Below, in pieces: positions 37,341-49,036 of a DNA stretch of 64,000 bases. A program made the translations under genes and the position numbers. Location of the stretch: assembly GCA_022575985.1 (NCBI GenBank), contig JAKSXM010000272.1:19650501-19714500 (forward strand), given 5' to 3'. The notes below the pieces were generated by a model. It did no database searches, was not told where the DNA came from, and saw only the letters and a list, made by a program, of their open reading frames with translations. The stretch comes from Anagrus nilaparvatae (Eukaryota > Arthropoda > Insecta > Hymenoptera > Mymaridae). The number at the start of each line of letters is the position of its first letter. The first letter of the stretch is position 1.

Positions 37341-37649
37341 TACTGATATCTCAAATTATCATTTTTATTAGATAAAATAGACCATTATAAATATTTTGCT
37401 ATTGTTAATGAGGAACCATAGTGCCAATCACTTGGCAGCGTTTTTTTTTTAATTTTAATTTTAAATTTTTTTAATTTTTACTTCTTTAATTATAAACTTC
37501 GTTTTCGTATTTGTTTTTGGACTTTAGGAAGAAAGTGTGGCCTTTTTATACTTACCATCGGCCTTGGAGGGGTATAAATAATGATTTTGTACAATAAAAA
37601 CAAAAAAAAATTTTTTTTTAAATTATGGTCAAACGACAACATTATGGCC

Positions 37650-38110
37650 ATACTATTATTATTATTATTATTATTAAATCTTTATTTGCCAACTACAAAA
37701 TATATATCATTCAACACACTCAATTGTCAATTATATACATATAATAAAATATAATACATGAATCAATAGATATAAATATAATATACAATATAATAAAGTT
37801 TTATGTGTACTTAAAATTAAAATTAAATAAAGAAAATTTACAATAAATAGTCAATGAAATAATACTGAATGGTTATAAAATATAATCTGTACATAATTTA
37901 GTCAAATAAAAGAAAATTTACAATAATACCAATGACTATTCAAAAGTTAACTGTTAATAGTAAATAAGTAAATAGTTAAATAGTAAATATCAATAATACA
38001 CAGTCAATTACAAAATAATTGGTGCAAATGCCACATACTATGACCATAATTTATGGCCAGTTTATGGCCCATCACCATAAATTATGGCCATTTTATGGTC
38101 AAAATTTTTC
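37650..38110 (-). mobile_element. Possible 5'-truncated non-LTR retrotransposon tail
   Basis: On the - strand an AATAAA is followed by (TAA)n at 37655-37676, like the 3' end of an I-type LINE; flanks contain TTATGGCCAT palindromes (37625-37650 and 38040-38100). No reverse transcriptase is visible, so this is only a suggestion. Confidence 0.25.
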
Positions 38111-38117
38111 ACAGGGA

Positions 38118-38368
38118 AATCGTATTAGAAAAAATTGACTTACTGCTGATGCATTAGTATTAACTAACTTCATTATAAGTGTTCAGAATTTTAAAGATAG
38201 TAACTAATTTTTAATTTTTGCAAAAATTAATAATAAAAATTTGTAATTTTGTTTTATTCTGCATTTATTCAAGTATTTTCAATAGATCTTTTCTGCTTTA
38301 GAGTTTGATGAATTATGCAGTGTAAGCTTTGAAATATCAGTAATAAACTAAGAATAGAGTTATTATAT
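38118..38368. repeat. Outer piece of the segmental duplication, copy B
   Basis: Counterpart of 25543-25795 in the same orientation with few differences. Sequence between this piece and the main duplication (38369-39532) differs from that in copy A (25796-27848). Confidence 0.75.
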
Positions 38369-38647
38369 CGGTAGTTTTTAAATATTTTTACCCAAGTCTA
38401 AGGACGATGTCTTGGATATAAAAAATACCAATTGTATTTGGTATGTAAAAATATGGTTACTGGCCAATTTTTAAGGCTCTAGGTGGCTTGGTTGCGATTC
38501 GGCAGCTGTTTTTCAAATTTTGATTTTTTTCGAATTCTCAGCCACCCGTTTGCTTTTTATTTTCTGGACGCCCTAAATAAGCCTAAAAAATATTTTCTCT
38601 ATAAAGGTAGGTAATAAAAATTCCCGCCCAATCCGAATATCACCATA

Positions 38648-39530
38648 GTTTTTCAGAAAAACCTCAGGAAAAGCCGGAAAATCGGAAAAACTAAAGGAAA
38701 CTTTCAAACACAAATTTCTCAAAAAGCGTCACTTTTTTTTTTAAATATTTTTTTACATGTGTTTTCCCATACTTTTCATGCTGGTAAACTGCTTTTTTGA
38801 CACATTTGCCTTTTAAGTACTTAAAAATTAATTTTAGACTCAAAAAAATGATGTTGAAAATTGTTCATTTTCTGAATTTTCCAATTTTCTCGCTTTTCCT
38901 GATAGAAAATGAAAAATCTGACTTGATTTTCGGATTCCTCGGGAAATTTTACGTTGATAACCTTCCTGGGTAAAATTTTAGAGGCTTCTGTGACGCTATA
39001 AAAAAAAGAAAAAAAAAACGCTGCCAAGTAATTGGCACTATGGTTCCTCATTAGTAATAACAAAATGTTCTTAATGGTCTATTTTACCTAACAAAGTATA
39101 ATGTCATAAGAATGATATTTTCTTTGATACTGTTAGTTTAACATCTCATGGAAAAAATTTAGGTTTTTTACATAAAAAAAGAAGATTTTTCTGCACTACT
39201 ACATAGTCTTCTTTTATGATAATTATGTCTGCTAGACAGTTTTTTGTGTAGTTTATGTAGTTATATCTTGAAGACGTAATTACACCAGCTATAGGAATGA
39301 AGAAACAATTTTTGCTATGTTTAAATTGAGGAATAAAAATGATAGCTAGTAAAAACGTTAACTCTAGATATTAGTAATTTCATAGAAATAAATTAAGTAC
39401 TACGTCCAAAAATAAAAAAATTTATAGTGTTTTTTTAAAAAGTGGCGCTTTTTGAGAAATTTGTGTTTGAAAGTTTCCTTTAGTTTTTCCGATTTTCCGG
39501 CTTTTCCTGAGGTTTTCCGAAAAAATACGG
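38648..39530. repeat. 90-bp inverted repeat ending at the duplication boundary
   Basis: About 38648-38738 (with CCTCAGGAAAAGCCGGAAAA and AAACACAAATTTCTCAAAAA) recurs inverted at about 39436-39530. The right arm stops within a few bases of the start of duplication copy B, suggesting the breakpoint lies in or next to a repeat. Confidence 0.8.
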
Positions 39531-40494
39531 TCAGATTTTACTTGTTATAAAAGATATTTGAGTAAATTATTTTTTCAGTTGTATATGTAAATTATGATGT
39601 TAATTAAAATTAATTTTTTTAGTGATTATTAATTAATTTACCTTAGATGTTTCAGTACCCAAACAGAATAATATCTGGAAATTCATTACGCCAAAGAGCA
39701 GATAACAAACATTCCAATCAATAATTTTCTAATTATTGAGGGTACTGCCATTGTAAGAATTATGGAATTTTAATTAAAATTCTATTTCATAGGCTTATAT
39801 TTACTCAATTAGAATTATATTTTCATTCTATAAGCAGATAAATATTTTAAAAATAATTTTTTATGACCAAAAGAGTCATGTGCATGACTTTTTTTCGTCA
39901 GTAGTAAGAAAATTCTAGTGCTATTTTTACTTTGTTAAATTTCCATTTTGCAATGATAAAATAAAAACATGTACCTTTAACTAATGTAAGCCTTAATTGC
40001 AGGAAGTTAATTTACCTATCTGATAATTAACATGATTTTATTATTTTTCAAATTCATTTATTATGGAATATTTTATTTATTTTATTTTATATGGGCAATG
40101 TTGATCAGCATCAGTGCCAAATTAAAAAGAAAAATAAAATTTTATTTATAGGTAAAGCAAGATCATATTGTTTTTTGCTGAAATACAATAATACAATAAT
40201 ATAATTATAAAAAACAAGTGTGCAATTTATTTTATTTTAAAAAAATAGAGATCTGACAAAACTTTTAACAATATTTTTTTATGTTACATACAAAAAATTA
40301 TAAAATCACGATATAAATATTTACAATATAAAAATTCAACAAAACACCTTAAAAAATATTTTTTATATTGCCACTTGATTTTAAAAACTTAGCAAAAAGA
40401 ATATGGATTAAGAGTTAATTTTTAAAAAATTTAGCTTCATTATGACCAAAATTATTATTAATTTTTTTGTTCTTGTTGAAAAAAGTATTTTCCA

Positions 40495-40836
40495 TTATAT
40501 GAAAAATTTTCTTGCTTTCTTAATGTATTTGCTTCTTTGCTCTTTACTCATTTCTCTCCAACATTTTCCAGCCATTTTAGCAACTTTACTTTCAGAAGCT
40601 TGTGGATTGGCACGTAACATTTTTAAGTAAAATAATAGAAAACCATTAACGTATGGTGTTACACACTTCTTTTTTGTTTCAGCTTTTTTATATTTACATT
40701 TGGATTTTTTAAAATTATCAATGCACGGTTTTTCCTCGGATTTTACACACTTGTTTTCTGAATCAGCTTTAACAATGCACGGTTTTTCCTCGGATTTTAC
40801 ACACTTATTTTCTGAATTAGCTTTATTACAATTCAT
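40495..40836 (-). CDS. Small Lys/Cys-rich HMG-box protein, protamine-like, copy B
   Basis: Intronless 113-residue ORF, paralogue of the one at 28828-29115. The HMG-box half is identical except one Ile to Leu change; no stop or frameshift is present. The N-terminus holds an in-frame 54-bp tandem duplication: KANSENKCVKSEEKPCIV (residues 5-22) and KADSENKCVKSEEKPCID (23-40), which adds two cysteines and several lysines. By eye the shared coding part differs at about seven amino-acid-changing sites and one silent site. Intact frame in both copies argues that both are, or were recently, functional genes. A sperm chromatin role is inferred as for copy A. Confidence 0.7.
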   Translation of the reverse strand: MNCNKANSENKCVKSEEKPCIVKADSENKCVKSEEKPCIDNFKKSKCKYKKAETKKKCVTPYVNGFLLFYLKMLRANPQASESKVAKMAGKCWREMSKEQRSKYIKKARKFFI

Positions 40837-42309
40837 TTTGGATTTTGTAAAATTAAATAAAATCTTGAATCAATTGATAATTTTCTGAACTTCTTTAAAT
40901 CTATAAAAACTGAAAAAAAAAAAATAATTTAATAATTTCTCAAAGTAAGTTAATAGGGCAATATATGCCTGCAAAGTGGGCGGAGCTAAAAATATTGTAA
41001 TATTTAAAATTATTGTAATAATAGGCTTACATGTATTGATAATGTAAGCAAAAAATAATTAAATTACAAAAAAAGAGTTAATTAAAAAAAGTGAATAGGG
41101 TGGACCAAAAAGACATTGCAGCAATATATTGCCATATTAAACTTAAAAATTTTTTTTTTTAACTTACAATTTTGCTTTATGATTTTTTTGAATTATTAGT
41201 TAGATGACAATTTTTTGGTTGCCGATGAAAATATTATTAACTTGAAATTTTAAATAAATCTTGCGAACAGTCTCCTTTTATTCTTCCTAAATTAATAAAA
41301 ATATAATAATTTTATTAAATTGAAATATTGAAAATAGTGAAGGCGACAGGAATGTTAGATGGATCCAAAAATTTTAAATGGAGTAAAATTGATTTATACT
41401 TCACTAGATTTTACGTATTTTTGGTCACTAAAAAAGATTTTTAAGGTTTTATCCATTTTCAGATGGCCGGTTCATTAATTTTGTAAATAATAAACGATAT
41501 TTTTAACAAAATATTACCGGATTAACTTACAGTTGAAAAAATGGCGTCCATGCAGAACTCTTATAATTTAAAAATTTTAAATGAAAATTCTGGGTTTCTA
41601 ACCTTGATATCGGTAATCAAAGTATGTTCAAGTACTTTAAAGATAATTTACAGTTTTTGGAGGCGCTGATCATGATTCTGAAATGAGGTTTGTCTTTCAC
41701 CAAAGAGAGCTTGTAAATCTGTGTTCAATTGCTCTAATTAGTTTAAACTTTAAACTACCAATTTTGAGTTTAAAAAACTCAGTAATCCATCAGTTTGAGT
41801 CCTGATCCCTTTTGATTTTCAAAATTCTGATTTGAGAATCGTGATCAACGATCCTTTGCTATATGCGAGTATTAAATTAGAACCCTGTTTGCCAACTGAG
41901 CTTATACGCAACATAATTTATTGGATCAAAGTCATAAGGAATTCCGCAAACTTTAAACCTAACATAACTGAATTTGAAAAAAAGCGGTAACTTACTGAAC
42001 TCTCAAGGGGTCAGTGACGGATACAAGGGGGAGGGTCAAAAGGGTCAATTGACCCCCCTCAGCTGTCAGTTTCACTTTTTTAAGCTAATTTTACGTAACA
42101 TAATTATCGAGAAGCACCAGTTTGACCCCCCAAAAAAAATTTTATGGGCCTTTGTTTAGCAATTTTTTTGTAATTTGATTCCAAATGACCCCCTCCCCCA
42201 AAAGATTCGCCACTGAGGGGAGAAGGCAATGAAAATGCTAAGTTTTAACATTAAACATGTTTATAGGCAGACGGGGGGTACTTCAAGTATGTCATTTGGA
42301 GGGGGGTCA

Positions 42310-42665
42310 AATGCACTTAAAATAATTTAGATTTAGGGACTTGGAATATTTTTGATTTAGAGACTTAGAACAATCTGGGTTTAGGGACTTAAAATAATTC
42401 GGGTTTAAGGACTTAGAACAATCTAGGTTTAGAGACCTAAAATAATTCGGGTTTAGGGACTTAGAATAATCCGGCCTTAGAATATTTTCGATTTAAAGAC
42501 TTAAAATAATTTCGATTTAGGGACTTAGAACAATTTGGGATTAGGAGCTTAGAATAATCCACGGGGACTTAAAATAATTTCGATTTAGGGACTTAGAACA
42601 ATTTGGGATTAGGAGCTTAGAATAATCCACGGGGACTTAAAATAATTTCGATTTAGGGACTTAAA
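42310..42665. repeat. Expanded minisatellite with 68-bp higher-order units
   Basis: About fourteen TTTAGGGACTTAGAATAAT-type units. Two perfect 68-bp higher-order units start at 42511 and 42579, with a third beginning at 42647. Copy A has about half as many basic units and no 68-bp duplication. Confidence 0.85.
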
Positions 42666-43208
42666 TTTTTAAGTTTTCAGTAGTAACAGACAAATTAGTC
42701 AGACCTTATTCAATAATAAATATAAATTTTAGTAGTATAAAATGTTTTATCTTTTTTTGACTTTTAACATGGAACATGTTTATAGGGAGGAGTAATCTAG
42801 GAATCTGAAAATTAGGAGAGGGATCAAAGTGCCCGATTCCAGGGAAAGTAAATGTGTCCGTTTTCAGAGGGGGGGGGGGGGACAAATTGGAGTAAAATAA
42901 TTTAAATTTAGGGACTTAGAATAATTTGAATTAAGAATGATTCGAGTTTAGGGACTTAAAATAATCCTTGTTTTGGGACTTAGAATAAGATTCTTAGAAT
43001 AATTTCGATAAAAGAGTATAGAATTATAGGGGTTTTAGGAGAAAAAAATTATTATTTTTTTACTGAAAATTATAAAGGCTTCAAGATTCAAAATATAAAT
43101 TTACGTTGGTTGTGAGTTCACAAAGGGTTATAAGTTTTTTTCAGATAGGGTTTTGTTTATGAAAGTGTTGAAATAAATGATTAAATTTTTAAAAAAACAT
43201 TATTTATT

Positions 43209-43371
43209 ATTAAATAAAAATATTTCATTTCTGAGCTAACAATTATTAGCTTTATTTAATCAATAAATTGTCCACGTTTCGAAGACCTTCAGTCTTCGTT
43301 ATCAAGGCTAAAAATTTACAATATTTTACAATTTTATAAAAATTTTTTTACACAATTTCAAATTTAAAATT
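43209..43371 (-). mobile_element. 163-bp retroelement-like insertion with GAAACG hairpin, copy B only
   Basis: Flanked by the 10-base direct repeat ATTATTTATT (43199-43208 and 43372-43381), which is single in copy A near 32047. Read on the - strand it contains CCTTGATAACGAAGACTG, AAGGTCTTCGAAACGTGG and CAATTTATTG (43261-43307), the block also found at 23985 on the + strand. Target duplication and lack of terminal inverted repeats suggest retroposition. AT-richness of the flank weakens the duplication evidence. Confidence 0.6.
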
Positions 43372-45132
43372 ATTATTTATTAGAAGTAAAAGAACTAAAT
43401 TTTTGGAAAAAAATTTTCCAAGGTGGCGGAGTTACAGCTGTTAAAAGTCGGGAATTGGCGAGACAGATAACTCCAAATCTACCAGAAAATTTTTTTGCAA
43501 AATTATAAAAATATTTTGTAATATATGGACCTATGTGATTTAAAATATTTTAGTTTTATGGCACCTTTTGGCCTATTTTACCTAAAGTCTAAAAAAATTG
43601 TCAATTTTACAAAAAACGTTCTTGATTTTGCAAAATTATTATTATTTATTTATTTTTTGTTTTGTTAGGTTCATACATGAAATAAAAATGTGCAAATAAT
43701 TTAATTTTTTGAACTTATATTGGACGCTCCAGATGCCCCGCGGCTTTCATGAGACACTGATTTTCAACAACTGAAACTCCGCCATTTTGAATAATTTTTT
43801 CCCCAAGATTTTGTATTTTTAATTTTAATAAGTTAATTATTTTGTTCTGAAAGTTTATTCATTAATTTCAACACCTTCATAAAAAAACCCTATCTGAAAA
43901 AACATAGAATTTCATAGTCTTCATCCCTTAATTAAACAAGCACTGATGAAATAACCCGAAGAGTACTTTTCTATTCACAGATTGACTTAGGTTGAAAAAA
44001 CAGCATTTTACGTATCAAACCTATTTTTGTCTTACTTTTTCTCTTTTTTCTAATAAAAAATTACGCGTACCATAAGCATTTAAAAAAACAATTTAATGAT
44101 TTTCCTTTTTTAGAATTTTAAAAAGTATAAAATTCGCTGGCCTTAAGTAGGCCCCGCGGTATTTTCGCCTAGGGCTTCGTAAACCCTATAGAGCCGTTTC
44201 ACTTTAATCAGCAAAATTTTTTGATGGATGAAAACTTCAAAATCGTTTTTATTGACCAAAGATATGATCCTATGAAAGCCACGCTTTTATCAAATAAAAA
44301 TTGCTTAATCGAAAACAGTCGAAAAAATTTTATTAAACAATTTAACAAGTACTACTGAAAACAACCGCCTACTTAGCGATTTTTTATTATTTATAAAAAT
44401 ATCAAAAACTTGAATTGTTACATATTATTTAAATTAAAATAAAAGGGTACCTCAATACAGGATTTTTTTTCATTCAAATGATCATAAAAAAGCAAGTAAA
44501 ACTAAAAGTAATAAAAAAACTTATATCAAGCCCAAATCAGGCCTTATGAAGAATGTAAAAAAAATATTATTTTTACAGTTTTATAAATGATTAACTCACA
44601 TATTTGAATAAAATTAATCTTTGTTTACATATCAGAAAAAGAAAGAATAAATAACTTTGAACTTCAAACACAAATACAATTAAATGAATATTGTTGAAGC
44701 AATTATAACTCACCTATTTGTTTTTGCATGTGAAAAAAGCCAATATCAATGAAAGAATTTTAATCCAAAAACCAGTAGACGTAAATAAAACAAGATTTCT
44801 TGAAAAAGAGAAAAAAGATTGATGTAATAAGCCCTTATAGCTGATAGGATTCGTAACACTGTTTTGAAACCAAACTGATGCTACTTACAAAATAATTTTA
44901 AATTTTGTGTTTTTTTTTTTTATAAAATGTTAATTATTAAAAAATAAAAACAAAATACGCTGCGTCTAAAATATGAAATAAGGGTACGCCGTAAATAATG
45001 AAGAAAAATGTTTTTAAACAATCAACAGCTATTGTTTTCAATTTTATAACTATAAATTAACAGAATATTATAACTTTACGCTGAATAACTTTAGCAATAA
45101 ATAATGAAATACACGAGATGCACATGCTACTG

Positions 45133-45141
45133 TATAAATAG
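45133..45141 (+). promoter_or_regulatory. Consensus TATA box in gene desert, copy B
   Basis: Same TATAAATAGAGGGCGCC block as at 34385. Surrounding sequence differs at several positions but the block is unchanged. Confidence 0.35.
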
Positions 45142-46299
45142 AGGGCGCCCATTAGGTAAATCAACCTGATTGGTTACACCTTTTTTCAAATTTAATTTTG
45201 TTTTTTTTGAGATCAATTTTTATTTATCTTGGAATTCTTAAAAAAGCATTAGTATCTTCAAGCAAGAATTAAATAAAAATTAATTTTTTTTTCTTTGGTA
45301 TCACTTACTCTGAACGTTTTTTGTGCATAAATAAACGGGCAGTTTAAAAAAAAATTTAAACATCTTTTTTTTTCCAAAAATTTATAAAAAAATATGATTT
45401 TTTTCTTTTTTGAAGGTATTACTCGCGTGCAGTATATAAGAATTGTAAATAAGTTTGACCTTTTTTCGAGTATATTGACGTTTCCATTCCTAATTTCGGA
45501 TCCTTTTCAAAATAATTTTTACATATTTACATAGGTACATCCTAGTACTCAATCTATTCTGAATCCCTAAGCCCTTATTTTTAACATGCAACATGTTTAT
45601 AGGGAGGGGGTACTTCAGAACTCGAAAATTAAAGGGGGTGGGGTCAAATGAGACTTAGAATAATTAGGTAACTATATATAAATTAATAATATACTTTTAA
45701 AAGACTTTGAAAAATCTGGGCCTTAGGACTTAGGATAATACAGATTTATGGACTTGGAATAATATCGATTTAGGGACTTGGAATAATTCAGATTCAGGGA
45801 CTTGAAATCATTCAGGTTCAGGGACTTGGAATAATTCAGGTTTAGGGAATCAAAATAGTTTGGGTTTAGAATCTTAACAGCAAGTAAGGTGATAATTATA
45901 AATTAGAAACTTAGAAAATTGTAATGTTGAGTAACATTTGTATTATACCTAGTTCTCAGCTGGAAGTAAACATGTTCAATGCATTTAGGTTGTGTTTACT
46001 CAAACCGGTTATAAGTTTTTGTAAGTCCCTAAATTGAAATTATTTCAAGTCCTATTTGACCCAACCCTCTTAAGTTGGACACTTTTGACCTTCCCCCTGA
46101 TTATCCCAGGTTACCCCTCCCTATAAGCATGTTCCATGTTAATAATTTTTTTTTCAACTACCCCTGTTTAACCCTACAAAGTAAGTTGGGAAAGATAAAA
46201 ATTATTCTTCACGACCAAAAGAAACTATAATTTCTTTTTCTCTATTTTGAGACATTGAGACATAAAATCCAATCCTAGTACGACTCTTTTAACCCGTTC

Positions 46300-49036
46300 A
46301 TTATTTTCAATTTTTTAAAAACTACCCTTGTGTACCTTGTAAGGGTTGTAAGTACAACCAAAATGAATGAAATTTCAATGTATACAAAGTTCATTTAAAT
46401 TTGCATAAAAAATAATATGTTGAAACTTTTTGTCGTTTTTTTGAATAAAATTTTATTTAATGAACTAAAAGGGTTCACTCTAAATTTTATAAATTTACAA
46501 TATGAATGGATGTTTTCTTATGGTTCTCCACCAAATTTTGCTGGAGATTAAACGCTATTTCTGAATACTTGTAACTTTTATTTGTTACCATGAAAATATT
46601 TTTTTCAAATATTGTCATATTATATAATTTATTAATGTTTTTTAGACAATAAAAATAATCATTTTATATAAAAAAATATATACATGTAAAAAATTACAAC
46701 GTTTAAATTGCATGCTTTACAGCAGTATAGAATTTTTTTTTTCGAATTTCATACTTTAGGTGATAGAAAAATTATACTTACATACAACAATACGATAAAC
46801 ATCTATAGGGGAAAATATATACAACAGGGAATTTTAAAATTATGAGTACATTTTTTTTGGAGAAAAATTTAATTTATTTGACATGGTGATTAGTTCCTCA
46901 AATATAAATAACAAAATTTTGAGACCTCCAGTTCCTAAAAAACAGATTCAAAAATCAAAAAAATCTTCCCAAATGTTTGTGTGTTTTCATAACATCCATA
47001 TATTATAACATCTATATATTATATGGATGTTGAAGTTCAGCGGCGGATCCGGCGGGGCCGAAGGGGGCCTTCGCCCCCTCCAAGAAACCAAAAATGTCCA
47101 TGATATTTAATAAAATTTTGTATAATTTCAACAAATTTAATAAAAACTCGTGGATGTTGGTTAATTTTTTGTTAATTTTGATTTATTTTGAATTAACTTT
47201 GATAATTTGAAGACAATTGCATATAATTTTTTTCCCTTTTTTAATTCAAATTTTTAAGTTATAAATTAAATATTTTGCTAAGGGGTTGGCTATTTTGTCG
47301 TTATTTTTGAAGGATTATTTTGATTTAACTCTTTGGTTCACAAATTGTAAAATTCATTCAGATATAACCTTATATTTTTTTAGGGTTAATTTTTCCGAAA
47401 TTTTTTTCAAAATTTTGATCTTCAAAATATTAGAAACTGTTTTCTGTGCCTAATTTTTTTAATGAGAGTTCTACTTTTAGGAAACTCGTAATTACTCGAT
47501 TTTTTGGATCTGATATCTAAATTTGAGAAAACATAAGTATAACACTTTTATACTTTTTTTAAATTTCGGTCCTATATAGCTTAATTTTTTTCAATAGGGA
47601 TTTGAAATTTCATGGCAATTATCAAGAAAAAGGTCATATCATGCATTATCAAACTGAATCCATTGTTAAGGATTAATATCAACTGTGGTACCAAAATAAC
47701 CTTTTTTAAAATAAAAACAATATGACATATTTCAGAATTTCTTATTCAGATCTCTTGATATTGCGAAAAAGATAGTGCAAGCCAAGTACCAAAATAGTTT
47801 AAAATAATTTTTTTTTCAATCTGCAAAAAACCAAAAATTGTACAATTTAATAATTTTATATCTTTTAACATATCAAAAATTTTTAGAATTTGCCATATGT
47901 TCTAAATTGTAATTAACTCTAAGTTAATGAAATTTGGAATGAAAACTCTTGCTCAAACCATCACTAAAAATAAAGCCAATAGTTAATCATAGACTAGAAA
48001 ACGCTAATTCCAAAATTATTTCATAAACCAAAGTATAAACCAAAAAATCAAAAAAAAAAAATATATATATTTTACCAAAATAAAAATTTTATCACATACT
48101 AAAAAATAACAAAACCATAAAAAATAAAATCAGGTAATATCCGCAACATAATCCATAATTTGACATTTGTTGTTTTTTGTTATTAAGTATTTTGTACATC
48201 ATAATAGAAAATATAATGAAAATATGTCTTTCAGGTCGACGTTTCAAGTGGAATTTAAGTATATAATATAATACTCATGTATTTTATGATATCGATGCTT
48301 GTAATACAGGCAATCTTTCGTGTACCTTATCAAAATTATGCATACAAAACTTTATGAATCGCGTGTATAGGTATTTAGTTATGTATATTCTTTAAATATT
48401 TTCATTTCTAAAGTGTTAGAATAATTATAATTTTGATATTATTTATAGACATATTATTGATAAACATGTCTTAATTTTATTAATAGAGCTGTAAATAGTG
48501 GTTTGACTTTTTCTAAATTTTAGCTAACATATTCATTATTCGTGTTTTGTAGACTTGGACTCAATAGTATATCTTTATCCTATGCCGCAAAAATAAAGAA
48601 TGGCCCAGATTGCACATAAGTGGCAAACCAAACTGCGATCTGGGACATTCTCTTTTTACGGCTGAGGCCAAAACATAATTTTTCTTCGTCAGTGGCTAGA
48701 AAACGCGTATTTTCGAATCGCACTGCGGTCGGGAAATACGTGCTTTCTGGCCACTGACAAGAAAAAAATTTTACAGTTCATTGGAAATACGTGTTTTAAA
48801 ATTTGTATATTTATCAAGTCTTTTGTTTTTAATTTTTTTTTGATACTTTATATAAAAAGAAGAAAAAATTATATATCACCATATGGATGAACAAATCTAA
48901 TAATTTATTCAAGTAGCTACTTAAAACTCTGATTTGTTGTTGTACTTGTAGCCAAAAATTAATTAAATAAAATAAAATTGAAAATCATCATAAAATTTCT
49001 TTTTAGTTCAATAACACGATAAAGCTGTTTTTTGAA
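46300..49036. other. Gene-poor region right of the duplication
   Basis: No gene is supported. A GC-rich patch at 47038 (CAGCGGCGGATCCGGCGGGG, then a GAAGGGGGCCTTCGCCCCC palindrome) resembles a hAT-type terminus, but no matching inverted end was found. Degenerate pieces of the 467-bp repeat lie at 47.44-47.53 kb and a dispersed GC-richer repeat copy at 48.58-48.79 kb. The rest is AT-rich and unremarkable. Confidence 0.45.
48575..48790. repeat. Dispersed GC-richer repeat, copy 3 (best preserved)
   Basis: Ordered blocks: GCCGCAAAAATAAAGAATGG, CCCAGATTGCA, AACTGCGATCTGGGACATTC, CTTCGTCAGTGGCTAGAAAA, GGTCGGGAAATACGTGC and CTGGCCACTGACAAGAAAAA. The outer and inner blocks are inverted relative to each other twice, giving a compound fold-back structure. 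Confidence 0.7.

Larger units (their letters stand above)
37370..39090. repeat. Inverted repeat pair around 1.6 kb
   Basis: The segment 37370-37450 (AATAGACCATT, AATGAGGAACCATAGTGCCA, CTTGGCAGCG) is found inverted at about 39010-39090. The enclosed region holds an (ATT)n tract, palindromic ATAAATTATGGCC sequences and the 38118-38368 duplicated piece. Confidence 0.75.
39533..46299. repeat. Segmental duplication, copy B
   Basis: Counterpart of 27849-35476. It keeps the HMG-box ORF, the TATA-like block and the minisatellites, lacks the 742-bp and 550-bp elements, and carries a private 163-bp insertion at 43209 and expanded 68-bp minisatellite units at 42.51 kb. Confidence 0.9.

Noticed and set aside
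47038..47090. hAT element starting CAGCGGCGGATCC
   Set aside because: Only one terminus is visible; no inverted partner or 8-bp duplication was found, so it is mentioned only as a patch.
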